From Closterium sp. NIES-65 (taxonomy: Eukaryota > Streptophyta > Zygnematophyceae > Desmidiales > Closteriaceae): a stretch of 64,000 bases of DNA. Every line of letters starts with the position of its first letter. Position 1 is the first letter of the stretch. The notes beneath the pieces were generated by a model, which worked only from the letters and a program-made list of their open reading frames with translations, searched no databases and was not told the DNA's origin. Of the stretch, positions 41,101-49,715 are shown piece by piece. Both the position numbers and the translations under genes were made by a program. The DNA is taken from positions 186,001 through 250,000 of the forward strand of contig CANXME010002549.1 of assembly GCA_948144175.1 (NCBI GenBank), read 5' to 3'.

Positions 41101-42989
41101 TTCTTGTGACCGTTCCCCTCCCACTCCCACCGGCTCCCCCCTGAAACACACCCCAGATATGCCACAGAGCACAGGTGCGGCGTGGTGGTTCGGGGCCCGG
41201 GTCTGTCTGACAGGATCGGTGGCACCGACCCTCTGAAGGACGGGCGGGCGCTAGGTGTCGCGACGCCATTGGACGACAGCCCGGAGGCAGACCTGACGGC
41301 TCGTGTGGTGAACGCTCTGAGCGATGCGATTCGGGCAGAATTGAAAAATCATCCAATCAACGCGCAGCGGGCAGCGCAGGGAAAGAATGTGGCAAACGTG
41401 GTTCTTCTGAGAGGCTGCGGGATCCGAATTGAGGTGAGGGGTTGAAAGGAGAGGAGAGTGTGGGCCTGGAGGTGAGGGATTGAGGGGAAAGGGGACAGGA
41501 AGGAGAGGTGGCAATCACTTTGGTGGTTATAGGCAACTGGACACTTACCCCTGTTCAGACACACTTGCTTACAGGGAAGAGGATCTACATGACTACATGT
41601 GTGCAAGATCTACGTGTTGAAGGCATGGCAAATACAGGACTAGCACATTGCACCACCTACGATGCCCGGCCTTCTCATTCGCAACCAACACATTCATTGT
41701 GGGTACCCACATTCAAGGATGTCCTCAGATGCCCTCCTTGATGAAAAAGTGTCCCAAGCTTCATCGTAAAATCTCGAAATGATCTTTCTGCTCCACTCCC
41801 ACCTCCGCTCCCACCTCCACTCCCACCTCCGCTCCCACCTCCACTCCCACCTCCACTCCCACCTCCAGGTCCCTTCGTTCAAGGAGAGGCATGGCATGCG
41901 CGCTTGAATTGTGCCCCAACCAAGATCATTGCAGGCCTGGGACTTTCAGCCTCCCAAGCCTCTGTGTAAAGTACTGAACTGCTCTTTCTGCCCCACTCCA
42001 ACTCTCCAACACTCCAACCCCACACGCACCTCCAGGTGCCGTCATTTAAGGAGAGGCACGGTATGCGAGCCTGCATGGTGGCCCCAACCAAGATCATCGC
42101 AGGCCTGGGACTCAGCCTCGGAATTGACATCCTGCACGTACCTGCAGCCACGGGCGACTACCGAACCTGCCTCGCCTCCAAAGCTGAGGCCGTAGCTGCC
42201 GCCCTGTCCACCTTACCTCCCCATCCTGCTCCAGCCAAGCCCGAACCAACTGACCGAACCGACCAGAACGGTCAGATCAATCCGATTGCTCCGATCGGTC
42301 GATCTGCACCGTTGATTTCGGTTCCTGGGGAAGATGATCCGAGGGAAGGATGCCCTGAGGGGTACGAGTTTGCTTTTCTGCACATCAAGGCAGTGGACGA
42401 TGCCGGGCACGACAAGGCCATTGATCTCAAGGTGCGCGCGCTGGAGGCCGTTGATCGCATGGTGGGCCAGCTGGCGCACCGCCTGTGGCTGGTGCAGAGA
42501 GAGGGGGGGCAGGAAGAAGAGCAGCAGCAGGGGGGTAATCAGGAGGAACACGAGAAGCAGCAGCAGCGGTGGGAGCATCGGCCAAGGTTCTGCCTGTGTG
42601 TGACAGGCGATCACTCCACGCCCATTCTATACGGCGACCACACAGAGGAGCCAGTTCCTCTAGCCATCTGTGACCTCTCTGACTTCATCCACACAGTGCC
42701 AGGAGGCGAGGCTGCTGTACTGGGTACAGATCTGAGCCCCTTCCCCATCCCCACCGCAGCCACTGTGGCTGCAGAGGGTGTCGCTGGGGCAATCGGTGGA
42801 GTGAGGGATAGAAAGGGGGAAGGAGGAGTGGAAGAAGGAGTGAAGACGGTGCGAGGGGTGGCTGGTTCTGTGGCCGGGGATGGTGTGTCCAGGTTCAGTG
42901 AATCTGCGGCGGCCAAGGGGAACCTGGGCCGGTTTCCAGGGAGTGAGATGATGCGCATCATTAAATGGTGGTCAGGGCGGGGATGCTAG
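38154..42989 (+). CDS. 2,3-bisphosphoglycerate-independent phosphoglycerate mutase, archaeal (ApgM) type, 5 exons
   Basis: Exons, phase-checked: 38154-38428, 39295-39412, 40792-40937, 41157-41433, 42036-42989; 589 residues. It interconverts 3- and 2-phosphoglycerate in glycolysis without a bisphosphoglycerate cofactor. Family motifs in order: RVAFVLIDGIGD (metal ligand), HTPNLDAIA, SDTAHLSLLGYNP (the Ser codon is split by intron 1), GIPMQPGDIAFK, EATGIVVKRRADRHF, CGVVVRGPGLSD, HPINAQRAAQGKNVANVVLL, APTKIIAGLGLSLGID, DDAGHDKAID, TGDHSTP (metal ligands) and C-terminal LGRFPGSEMM. The protein is longer than the usual 400-490 residues because of an N-terminal extension, a Gln/Glu-rich insert and a Gly/Val-rich insert in exon 5. 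Introns 1, 2 and 4 contain decayed copies of exon borders. Confidence 0.95.
38895..38914 (+). repeat. decayed copy of apgM exon 2 start with acceptor
   Basis: GCAG then TGACACGGCACACCTCTGC matches the first bases of the true exon 2 (39295); the remainder is lost. It lies in intron 1, upstream of the real exon. Confidence 0.75.
39025..39150 (+). repeat. ctctccctcc/ctccccc polypyrimidine repeat in apgM intron 1
   Basis: Short units of ctctccctcctctcccccct precede the copy acceptor at 39156. A normal but long pyrimidine tract. Confidence 0.85.
39157..39214 (+). repeat. well-preserved copy of apgM exon 2 5' half with intact acceptor
   Basis: CCCGCAG then TGACTCGGCGCATCTCTC and onward encodes SDSAHLSLLGYNPRQHYRGR. 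If this acceptor were used, the frame would run without a stop into the true exon 2, adding 138 bases (46 codons). Confidence 0.85.
39497..39572 (+). repeat. decayed copy 1 of apgM exon 2 3' half plus donor
   Basis: It matches HYRGRGAFESMGAGIPMQPG..FK and ends AAG then GTGGGT, 160 bases after the true donor. Confidence 0.87.
39637..39714 (+). repeat. decayed copy 2 of apgM exon 2 3' half plus donor
   Basis: Same segment, with an in-frame TGA (GGC GCT TGA), ending AAG then GTGGGT. 142 bases after copy 1; the intronic part between copies is also repeated. Confidence 0.87.
39801..39854 (+). repeat. decayed copy 3 of apgM exon 2 3' half plus donor
   Basis: More diverged; still reads tcatggagtcaggagcccca, then aaggtgggt, 140 bases after copy 2. 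Two further fragments lie near 39920-39940 and 40086-40115. Confidence 0.78.
40229..40525 (+). repeat. 29-bp pyrimidine-rich minisatellite in apgM intron 2
   Basis: About ten copies of cccatgcttcgctcttcacc plus tctcccgtt, period 29 bp, with no spacers. All three frames are open, which gives long but meaningless ORFs. Confidence 0.9.
40533..40597 (+). repeat. decayed copy of apgM exon 3 start with acceptor
   Basis: CACAG then AGCAACGCCGCAGTGTTGGA; a frame change leads to TGA within about 17 codons. Located upstream of the true exon 3 (40792). Confidence 0.85.
40648..40709 (+). repeat. second copy of apgM exon 3 start, acceptor lost
   Basis: It encodes NFAVLDEATGIVVKRRAHH, near-identical to exon 3 for about 17 codons, but the acceptor AG has become GC (ccacgcaac). 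Confidence 0.87.
41790..41868 (+). repeat. 12-bp tcccacctccac/cg repeat before the exon 5 copy
   Basis: Six or more tandem copies; pyrimidine-rich, leading into the copy acceptor at 41868. Confidence 0.85.
41869..41967 (+). repeat. decayed copy of apgM exon 5 start with acceptor
   Basis: CTCCAG then GTCCCTTCGTTCAAGGAGAG, encoding VPSFKERHGMRA then TGA, followed by more exon-like sequence (CCAACCAAGATCATTGCAGG). The true exon 5 starts 167 bases downstream. Confidence 0.88.
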
Positions 42990-43345
42990 GTATGCACTGA
43001 TGAGCAAGACATTGTGCACAAAACAAATACACTGAATGCACATACCATAGTTGGTGGAATCCATTGCCTGTGTAATTATTGATTGTTGTTTTATGTCCGT
43101 CGAGTGTGGTTTAGCCACATCTTGGCGATAATGCCGTCATCGCCCGGATATAAGACAGTGTTGAATAGTAGACGGGTGTCTCTTATAAACAGGCTAGCCT
43201 TTTTATGCAACATCTATTTGTGTGTACGAGATAAGACATATGTGTCTAAGAATCCAAAACATTATAATTCTTGAAAGTGTAATGAAATGTAACACTTTCT
43301 AAAAATTTGTTTTGTGAAAAGGGGTACGTGGCCAACACAACAAAG
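42990..43345. other. 3' flank of apgM and left edge of the DIRS-like element
   Basis: No gene. An 8-bp stem (GAAAGTGT..ACACTTTC, 43274-43300) is present. The left boundary of the DIRS-like element should fall here but cannot be placed. Confidence 0.45.
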
Positions 43346-43412
43346 GTAGCGCCGAAGCGCTACTCACCCTCTTTTGCCTACAAAAGAGGGACGTGGGGAC
43401 AGTCGTCCCCAC
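43346..43412 (+). other. three consecutive perfect hairpins upstream of the Gag-like ORF
   Basis: GTAGCGC/GCGCTAC with loop CGAA (43346-43363); CCCTCTTTTG/CAAAAGAGGG with loop CCTA (43367-43390); GTGGGGAC/GTCCCCAC with loop AGTC (43393-43412). Each has a four-base loop and no mismatch. Confidence 0.85.
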
Positions 43413-43542
43413 CCACGTTTTCATTCTCAAAATTGTAGTTCTCATTTCGTTCTCGTCCACACTGGCGAAGACTCAGTCGCTTCCGCGCTTCACTGCCCCG
43501 TCAACGCTCCTTAACGACATCCTTAAGCGCAACCTCGCAACA

Positions 43543-44727
43543 ATGGCTCCGGTCAACCCGGCACTTCACCGCGACAATTCGAATATTTCTAGCCCTGGTA
43601 ACGCGGAGGAAACCTCGACTCCGGCCGGGACAACAGATCGTCGCGGCGGAAAACGTCCCGTCGACGAAATTTCAAGCGAGGGACCCTCGGCGGTCGACCT
43701 CCTGCTCGGAGGCACCCTTCGGACCCCCCCTGAGGAACGCGCGACTGTACAACAGTCGCGCGTGACTGCTGCTGAAGAGCGCGTGCCTGGCAGGCATGCG
43801 CGTGCTGCGCAGAAGACAACGACCGCCGCTGACGCGGGTCCATCCGGGCCCACGACCCAGAAACGCAAGCGCGCGGCACCCTCCGCTGACGTCACCCTTG
43901 TCAACGCCCCTCCCCCCCCTTTGACTGCGCAGCAGCTGCAGGCGCTGCTCTCGTTATTGCAGCAGCACGCACCATCGACTGCAGCTACATCAACCGAAGA
44001 AATTTCCGCGTCCGCTAAAGTTGAAAAGCAGAAGGAACCTGTTGCGGCTCCCCGCTCCACCAAAATCGCTTGCACCAACAACGCTGCTCCTGCTCCCGCC
44101 CCGGCTCCGGCACCAACCCAAGCCCGTATCCTCGACGACAGCGACGACTCTGAAAATGAAGATGGTGAGGCCCCCGAAAACCTTGCCCGTCGTCGCATTC
44201 TCGCACCCGCTCCTCCCCTTCCCCCCCTCAACCCTTCACTCGCAGCTACTACCTTCATGCGCAAGGGAGTGCGTGACCAGGCGGAGGTGTTCTCTGCAAT
44301 TCAAGCTCACTTGAGGCACGTCGAGTTCAAGCTCCAACACGGCGACGTCGAGGGCGCGCTCTCCAACGTGGAGCAAGTCGAAACATTGATCAACAAACGT
44401 TTTGAGGTGCTCTTGGTGGCGGATGAGGCCGGTTTCAAAGCGGCGGATCGGTTCCAGCTGTACCAAGCCAAGAGTGTGCTCACTTCCCGCTCTTACAAGC
44501 TTGCGGTAGCCGACGTGGCGGCCCTCAAGCGTGCACGTACCGGCTTCGCCCGCGGAGGCCGTCTTCCCCCTCGAGACGGCGAACCGGAAAGCAAAGGCAT
44601 GCCGCCCGCGGGCTGCCACGAGCCTCGCTTCAAGGGCGTGTGTTTCCGTTGCGGCCAGCCCGGCCATATGGCAAACAATTGCCCTATGGGAGGGCGTGGC
44701 GCACAAGGTCCCGCACCCGTGGTGTGA
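43543..44727 (+). CDS. Gag-like zinc-knuckle protein of the DIRS-like element
   Basis: The first ATG is at 43543 (MAPVNPALHRD), 394 residues; the frame is open further 5' but only from a GTG inside hairpin 3. The N-terminal half is disordered and Ala/Pro-rich, the middle predicted helical (KGVRDQAEVFSAIQAHLRHV). The C-terminus has one CCHC knuckle, CFRCGQPGHMANNC, spaced C-2-C-4-H-4-C, as in nucleocapsid domains that bind element RNA. The frame is intact although RT downstream is not. Confidence 0.8.
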   Translation: MAPVNPALHRDNSNISSPGNAEETSTPAGTTDRRGGKRPVDEISSEGPSAVDLLLGGTLRTPPEERATVQQSRVTAAEERVPGRHARAAQKTTTAADAGPSGPTTQKRKRAAPSADVTLVNAPPPPLTAQQLQALLSLLQQHAPSTAATSTEEISASAKVEKQKEPVAAPRSTKIACTNNAAPAPAPAPAPTQARILDDSDDSENEDGEAPENLARRRILAPAPPLPPLNPSLAATTFMRKGVRDQAEVFSAIQAHLRHVEFKLQHGDVEGALSNVEQVETLINKRFEVLLVADEAGFKAADRFQLYQAKSVLTSRSYKLAVADVAALKRARTGFARGGRLPPRDGEPESKGMPPAGCHEPRFKGVCFRCGQPGHMANNCPMGGRGAQGPAPVV

Positions 44728-45148
44728 GAGGACCCATGGGGCGGCGCCCCTTGCCACTATGCCGGGGGGCGTAGGTGGATGCACCGGTGGTGCGTAGGCT
44801 GGTTAGAAGCCTTGGAGAGTAGCATAGGCCATGGGGGCCAAGACAAGATAGCAGCCGTAGGGGTTGGCTATGGTGTAGGCTAGGCTTGTATGCCTTTGTG
44901 TGGATCAATAAAACAATATTGTTATTAAAAAAAAAAAAAAAAAAAAAAGGAGAAAGAGAGACAACACGAAGAGGGAAGCCAAATGGCACGCCAAGTCAAA
45001 CATGCAGCCCCCTCTTGAGGAAGGCAAGGACCGAGAGAAGCACAAAGAAGGAGAAAAAAAAAAAAAATGGCATGAGGGAGAGGCTAAATAGAGAGGAAGG
45101 AATAGAAAGAGAGAAGGGGAGAGAGGGAGAGAGAGAGAGCGAGAGATA

Positions 45149-45204
<56 letters not shown>

Positions 45205-45465
45205 GAGGGAAGGCACGAAGACATCGTGATGAACAGGGTCATGGGGCCAAGTGACGCACATGCGCCGATCTCGTTGTACGGCAATCTTAAAAAAAAAAAA
45301 AAAAAAAAAAAACCGGGGGTGCGGGGAGGCGCGAAGGCGGTAGAAGTTGAGCGACATAGTTTACCCCGCAAAGCGTCTCGCAATATCTCGCGGCTAATCG
45401 ACCTTGATCCTCGTTCCCCCCCCCCCGCAACCTCGATTCCCACCAATGGCAGAAGTTGAAGGCGA
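44728..45465. repeat. simple-repeat spacer: oligo-A and GA tracts
   Basis: AATAAA at 44908-44913 is followed by an A run at 44929-44948. Another A run lies at 45054-45067, an (AG)n-rich stretch at 45119-45213, and an A run at 45290-45312. No coding sequence is recognised between the Gag-like ORF and RT. Confidence 0.8.
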
Positions 45466-47250
45466 GTGGCAGAGTGCGCACTGGGACCCATACGAGCACG
45501 CAATAACGGACAACATGGTGTCCCTCATGCGAATGTGATTGTGCAACAGCCTCCACTGGTGGCTATCATGGTGCGACACCAGTCTTATCCTTTCCATCAT
45601 TGCCAAAGGGTACTGGCTACCATGGAAGGGCGCGGAGCCTCTCCCCTTCGTAGTTCCCTATCATGCAGGGGTTCAAGCACACATGGCATTCACCCAAGAC
45701 GCTGTCAGCGACCTCATCGCGTCAGGCGCCGCGATGTATGTCTCGTCGAAAGCCGCACTTACGTGCATCAGCCCGCTCAATGTTGTGGAGCGACGAGACA
45801 AATGTCGGCTTATCCTTGACCTGCGGAAGGTCAACGCTCACCTCCAAGTTCCCAAGTTCAAGTACGAGGGATTGAGTCGGGTCGCGGGATCATTCGCCCA
45901 AACGACTGGATGTTCACTATCGATCTCAAGTCCGGCTACCACCACGTTGACATCCACCCGTCGTGCTGGAAGTTCTTGGGCTTTCAATTGGGTGGAAAGT
46001 TATATTGCTTCACATCCTTACCTTTCGGCCTGGCAACAGCCCCGTTCATCTTCACCCAGCTTATTAAGCAACTAGCCAAGAGATGGCGCGCGCGCGGAGT
46101 GCGCGTTATACCGTACGTGGACGATCTACTATTCCTCTGCGACTCCGAGGCGCAAGCCCGCTCGACGTGCATCGAAGTTCTCCATGACCTGAAGGCGGCA
46201 GGATTCATGATAAATTCTAAGAAATCCCACCTGCATCCCGCACACCACTTGCGTTTTTTGGGGATGGAGCTTGACACGGAACGAGGGATGTTCCTCGTCG
46301 GAAAAGATCGGCGCGAACAACTACTGCAGGAGCTCCACCTACTTATACAAAAAGGGCAATCGGGTCGCCACGTGCCGATTCGCAAGATAGCCCGGATCAC
46401 TGGATTTCTCAGCTCCATGTCGCTCGCGCTGGGCACGACGGCGCGTGCCTTCAGCCATGAGCTGCTGCACTTGATCGACTCCGCGTGGTCATGGAACTCA
46501 AAGGTTCTATTGTCGCCAGGAGCGACAGAGGAGCTGCTGTTTTGGACAATGCACTTCGATCGTTTCAATGGCGCCCCATTCCACCAAAGTCAGCGTTTTG
46601 ATGTCGTGATACACGTTGACGCAAGCGCACACAACTGGGGTGCCACCTTGGCCAAGTTCCCAAGTACATCATGCGAAGCTAACGAGTGCATGCCACGAGG
46701 GCTTATCACCACATCCAGTACGCGGCGAGAGCTCGAAGGAGTGCTCTGGGCACTGCGGACGTTCGCAACTCGGATCGTGGGAGCTCACGTCCTCGTCCGG
46801 GTCGACAACCAGGCAGTCATGTTTATCTTGCGCAAGGGGGGATCCCGTCAGGCGGATCTTACGTTGACATGCCAAGCGATCATCCAGTTCTGCCTCAGCA
46901 ACACAACACGCCTCGCGATCGAATGGATTCCGAGAGAGCTCAACGCCCATGCGGATGACCTATCCAAGATGCAAGACTTTGATGACTACTCCCTACACGC
47001 ACCTTGGTTTCGCCTCTTCGAACGTCGCTGGGGGCCCCACACAATTGATCTCTTTGCTAACGTTCGAAACAATCACGTTCAACGCTTCTGCTCTAAGATA
47101 TCGCACCAAGACGCGTTCGCTGTTGACGCATTTTCCATCTCGTGGAAAGGCGAGCGATGCTTTGCCTTCCCGCCTCCACACTTAATTCCCGCTACACTCC
47201 GCCATGCGGAACTGACGCAGACCGAACTTATGCTCGTTGCTCCCCAGTAG
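45466..47250 (+). pseudogene. DIRS-like reverse transcriptase and RNase H, frameshifted
   Basis: The N-terminal RT part (WLPWKGAEPLPF, RLILDLRKVNAHL) is in the frame starting near 45539, just after an in-frame TGA at 45536. Between about 45875 and 45890 the frame changes, and the rest (MFTIDLKSGYHHVDIH, FGLATAPFIFTQ, catalytic YVDDLLFL, then RNase H with VIHVDASAHNWGA, TRRELEGVLWAL, RVDNQAVMFILRKGGSR, WIPRELNAHADDLSK) is open from 45910 to 47250. The NQAV..KGGSR and ..HADDLS signature is typical of DIRS RNase H. Confidence 0.88.
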
Positions 47251-47468
47251 ACCGGAGCGTCATGGTGGCCGCTTCTCCAACCGTCCACTCAATCGTGGGC
47301 TCCGGCAGTAGTAGAGCACCTCTCTCTTGCCCAGGGCAGTCAATGCCTTAGGGCAGGTTCACACACCGCTGCATTCTCTGGGCTCGGATTGCCTCATAGC
47401 CCAATCATTGCTTTGCGTGTAAACTATGCGGTCTAATAAAAAATTCTCAATGTGTCATGTCATGACTT

Positions 47469-47687
47469 TTGACCAAACTACAGCAACAATTGATGCAAGT
47501 AATTAGCCACGTTCGTGCACCATCTACAATCGATACGTACCAACCTTATTGGCAAAGGTTTCGCACCTTTTGCACCAAAGTTAAGCTCGAGTTCCTGCCG
47601 GCAACCGACTTGACGCTAGCGCTGTATCGCATCCATGTGCTCACCAACAAAGCAACCCTCTCCGCGATCAACATCCGTATGAAATGA
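47469..47687 (+). pseudogene. tyrosine recombinase, N-terminal SAM-like fragment
   Basis: The frame TIDTYQPYWQRFRTFC..LALYRIHVL..ATLSAINIRMK resembles the core-binding (SAM-like) domain of phage-type integrases. A stop follows and no R..HxxR..Y catalytic domain is found downstream. Together with the RT type this supports DIRS/Ngaro-like classification. Confidence 0.7.
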
Positions 47688-47690
47688 TAA

Positions 47691-48251
47691 CGCTGCCTTT
47701 GCAAGTCAGCCTAAGTATAGTTTCACAATTGCAATATATTATAGTGAAAATTGAAATACCGGTACATTTTTACCCTTGCGACACGTGAATTCTTCCACGT
47801 GCTGACTCACATACTACCAAATTTGACTTTGCAAGTATACAGGATGACGTGGCGTCCCGAACAATTTGCCAAAGTGGCACCTTCTCAACATCGACACTCT
47901 TAATGAGAAACTCTTTTCAAGATGCGTGAAAATATCTCTAAGTAGTTTAAAAAGGTTTCCATTTATAAAACTTATAAAACACCCAAAACCTTCCCAAATA
48001 CAAGATAACCTAAGCATTTTTTTAGTGTATCCAGGTGTAGTTAAGGTATCCTGCTTCGTGTTTCTTCACCTGTTGGATGGATGTGTTTGAATGACAGTTT
48101 TCATCTATCTTCTCGTATATGGCAACTGAACATACAGTTGAAGAACCATCATGATGCCCATAGACAGCGATTTGATTGTGAACCTGTCCTTAGTGGGTAA
48201 ATACTGGTGACTATAGAACAGTGTGGAGGGAAATGGTTGTGGTTTTTGGCA
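47691..48251. other. AT-rich non-coding, nothing recognised
   Basis: No coding or structural signal was found. It includes the unplaced right end of the DIRS-like element and the 3' flank of the MPC1 gene. Confidence 0.45.
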
Positions 48252-49715
48252 TTACTCTGCTGCCTTCTCCACGACAGCAGGAGCAGCCGCAGGCTCTGCT
48301 GGCTTCTCTGCTACGGGTCTGTAACGCACAGTAACACGTGTAAGGACACAGACAGTCACATTGCACAACAGTTGGAACGGATTTGTTATTCTGAAACAAC
48401 TGACTGGCACAGACGACATTACTCACATGCAGGACAGGGGATGTAAGCTGGATAACACTTCACAAGGCAGAAGTGGAATGGACACGTGAGTGTTTGACAG
48501 AAAAACTGGCGAAAATTTCAACCTGAAGCATTAAGTTAGATGTGATGTGAAGGAACTCTTGACATTGTCAGCAGGAGGCGGACTTACTCTGAAAGGGCCC
48601 ATCGCGAGAGGTGGATGAGTTGGACGGTCTCGTTGGCGGAATGGCAGGATTTGACTTTTGCGTCGACTAAATAACGTCACCTCGATATTGTCATGAGAGT
48701 AGCGGACGAGAGGGCCTAGCGTGAGAACTGAATGCCATTTGAGTCGACTCAAAGGCCACCTTGATATTGTCATGAAAGAAGCGGACTCACTCTGAGAGGG
48801 CCCATCGCGAGAGCTGGATGAGTTGGACGGTCTCGTTGGCGGAGTGGCAGGAGAAGAGGAGGTAGTTGCGGGGCTGTACGCGCCAGGCGAAGCGCATGAA
48901 CAGCGCGGAGTACACGCACATGACTGTTGTCGGAACAATTTAGGGCGGGAAGTTGGATGTGGGAAGGGGGAGAGAAGGGGGGGAATGGGGGGAGAAGGGA
49001 CGAAGAGGGATGAGACGAGAAGCTTGGGACAAATCACTGGCCGTCAGTCTCCAGTGAGATTGTACGTGAGCGCGTCTTACCAGCAATCCACCGCCACCCA
49101 GAATACCCGCTATGTGATTTACTACGAAAAATCGACCGAGACGAGGGAAAGAGAAGGAACCAATGGCATCACGGCAATTGATCTGACGGTACGGCTTAAA
49201 AAACGAACATCCTAGCAAAAGAATTGGCGAAACTGGTGACGGTACTGCGATCTTGAAGCGCACGACTCCCATTTCTGTGTTCTCATAGTAATTTCTTCAT
49301 GGAATCGTCGACAACAAAAACCAGAATCACTGATTCCAACGCCTTGAGCCACCTGATGTCCGAAGCTAGGGAGCAAATGACCACGATTTTTTTAAACGAA
49401 CAGAGTGGTCAGCTATTCAAACAGACCTGATGTCATTTTTGGCGAGATCATGTCTACCGGCTTTTGCATGTCCACTAGTCCCTGAATACCAAAAACATCA
49501 CGGGAAAATAAACAACAAAGCACATGAAATACATTATCAGGAAAAATGCAGTACATGGAGACGTAGCTGATAGTATTTAACCCTGGGGCCTGAACGCGCG
49601 TGGATCTCGTCCTTACCGCAATGACGAAGCCCCAGTTGGCCAAGGGACCCCAGAAGTGCGACGTCTTGGGACCCACTGGGCTGTTCCAGAACGCCTTCAA
49701 CGCTGCTGATGTCAT
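48252..49715 (-). CDS. MPC1: mitochondrial pyruvate carrier subunit 1 (4 exons)
   Basis: Exons, phase-checked: 49617-49715 ([27 protein letters not shown]), 49427-49481 ([18 protein letters not shown]), 48791-48923 ([31 protein letters not shown]) and 48252-48318 ([20 protein letters not shown], stop). They total 117 residues, a normal MPC1 length. The product pairs with an MPC2-type subunit in the inner mitochondrial membrane to import pyruvate; the family signature NWGF..GLxDMxKPxxxIS and FMRFAWxVQPRN is complete. The intron after exon 3 carries copies of the exon 3 end and donor. The short Ala/Glu/Pro tail on the last exon is ordinary for the family. Confidence 0.94.
48588..48649 (-). repeat. 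copy of MPC1 exon 3 3' half plus donor
   Basis: It matches the exon from [13 protein letters not shown] to the donor (CAGA then GTAAGT; the true donor is CAGA then GTGAGT). It lies about 200 bases downstream of the true donor, with a third, more decayed copy in between near 48685-48730 (shared gatattgtcatga..agcggac). Confidence 0.88.

Larger units (their letters stand above)
43346..47690 (+). mobile_element. DIRS-like (tyrosine-recombinase) retrotransposon, broken
   Basis: The order is Gag-like ORF with a zinc knuckle, then RT plus RNase H of the DIRS type, then the N-terminal part of a tyrosine recombinase. There is no integrase or protease. RT is frameshifted and the recombinase lacks its catalytic half. 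Terminal repeats were not identified, so the borders are approximate. Confidence 0.75.

Noticed and set aside
40108-41109. ORF of 333 codons across apgM intron 2 and exon 3
   Set aside because: Runs through the 29-bp minisatellite in intron 2; only the exon 3 part is real coding sequence.
48588-48649. Second, complete MPC gene
   Set aside because: Only the 3' half of exon 3 and its donor are present, so it is a junction copy, not a gene.
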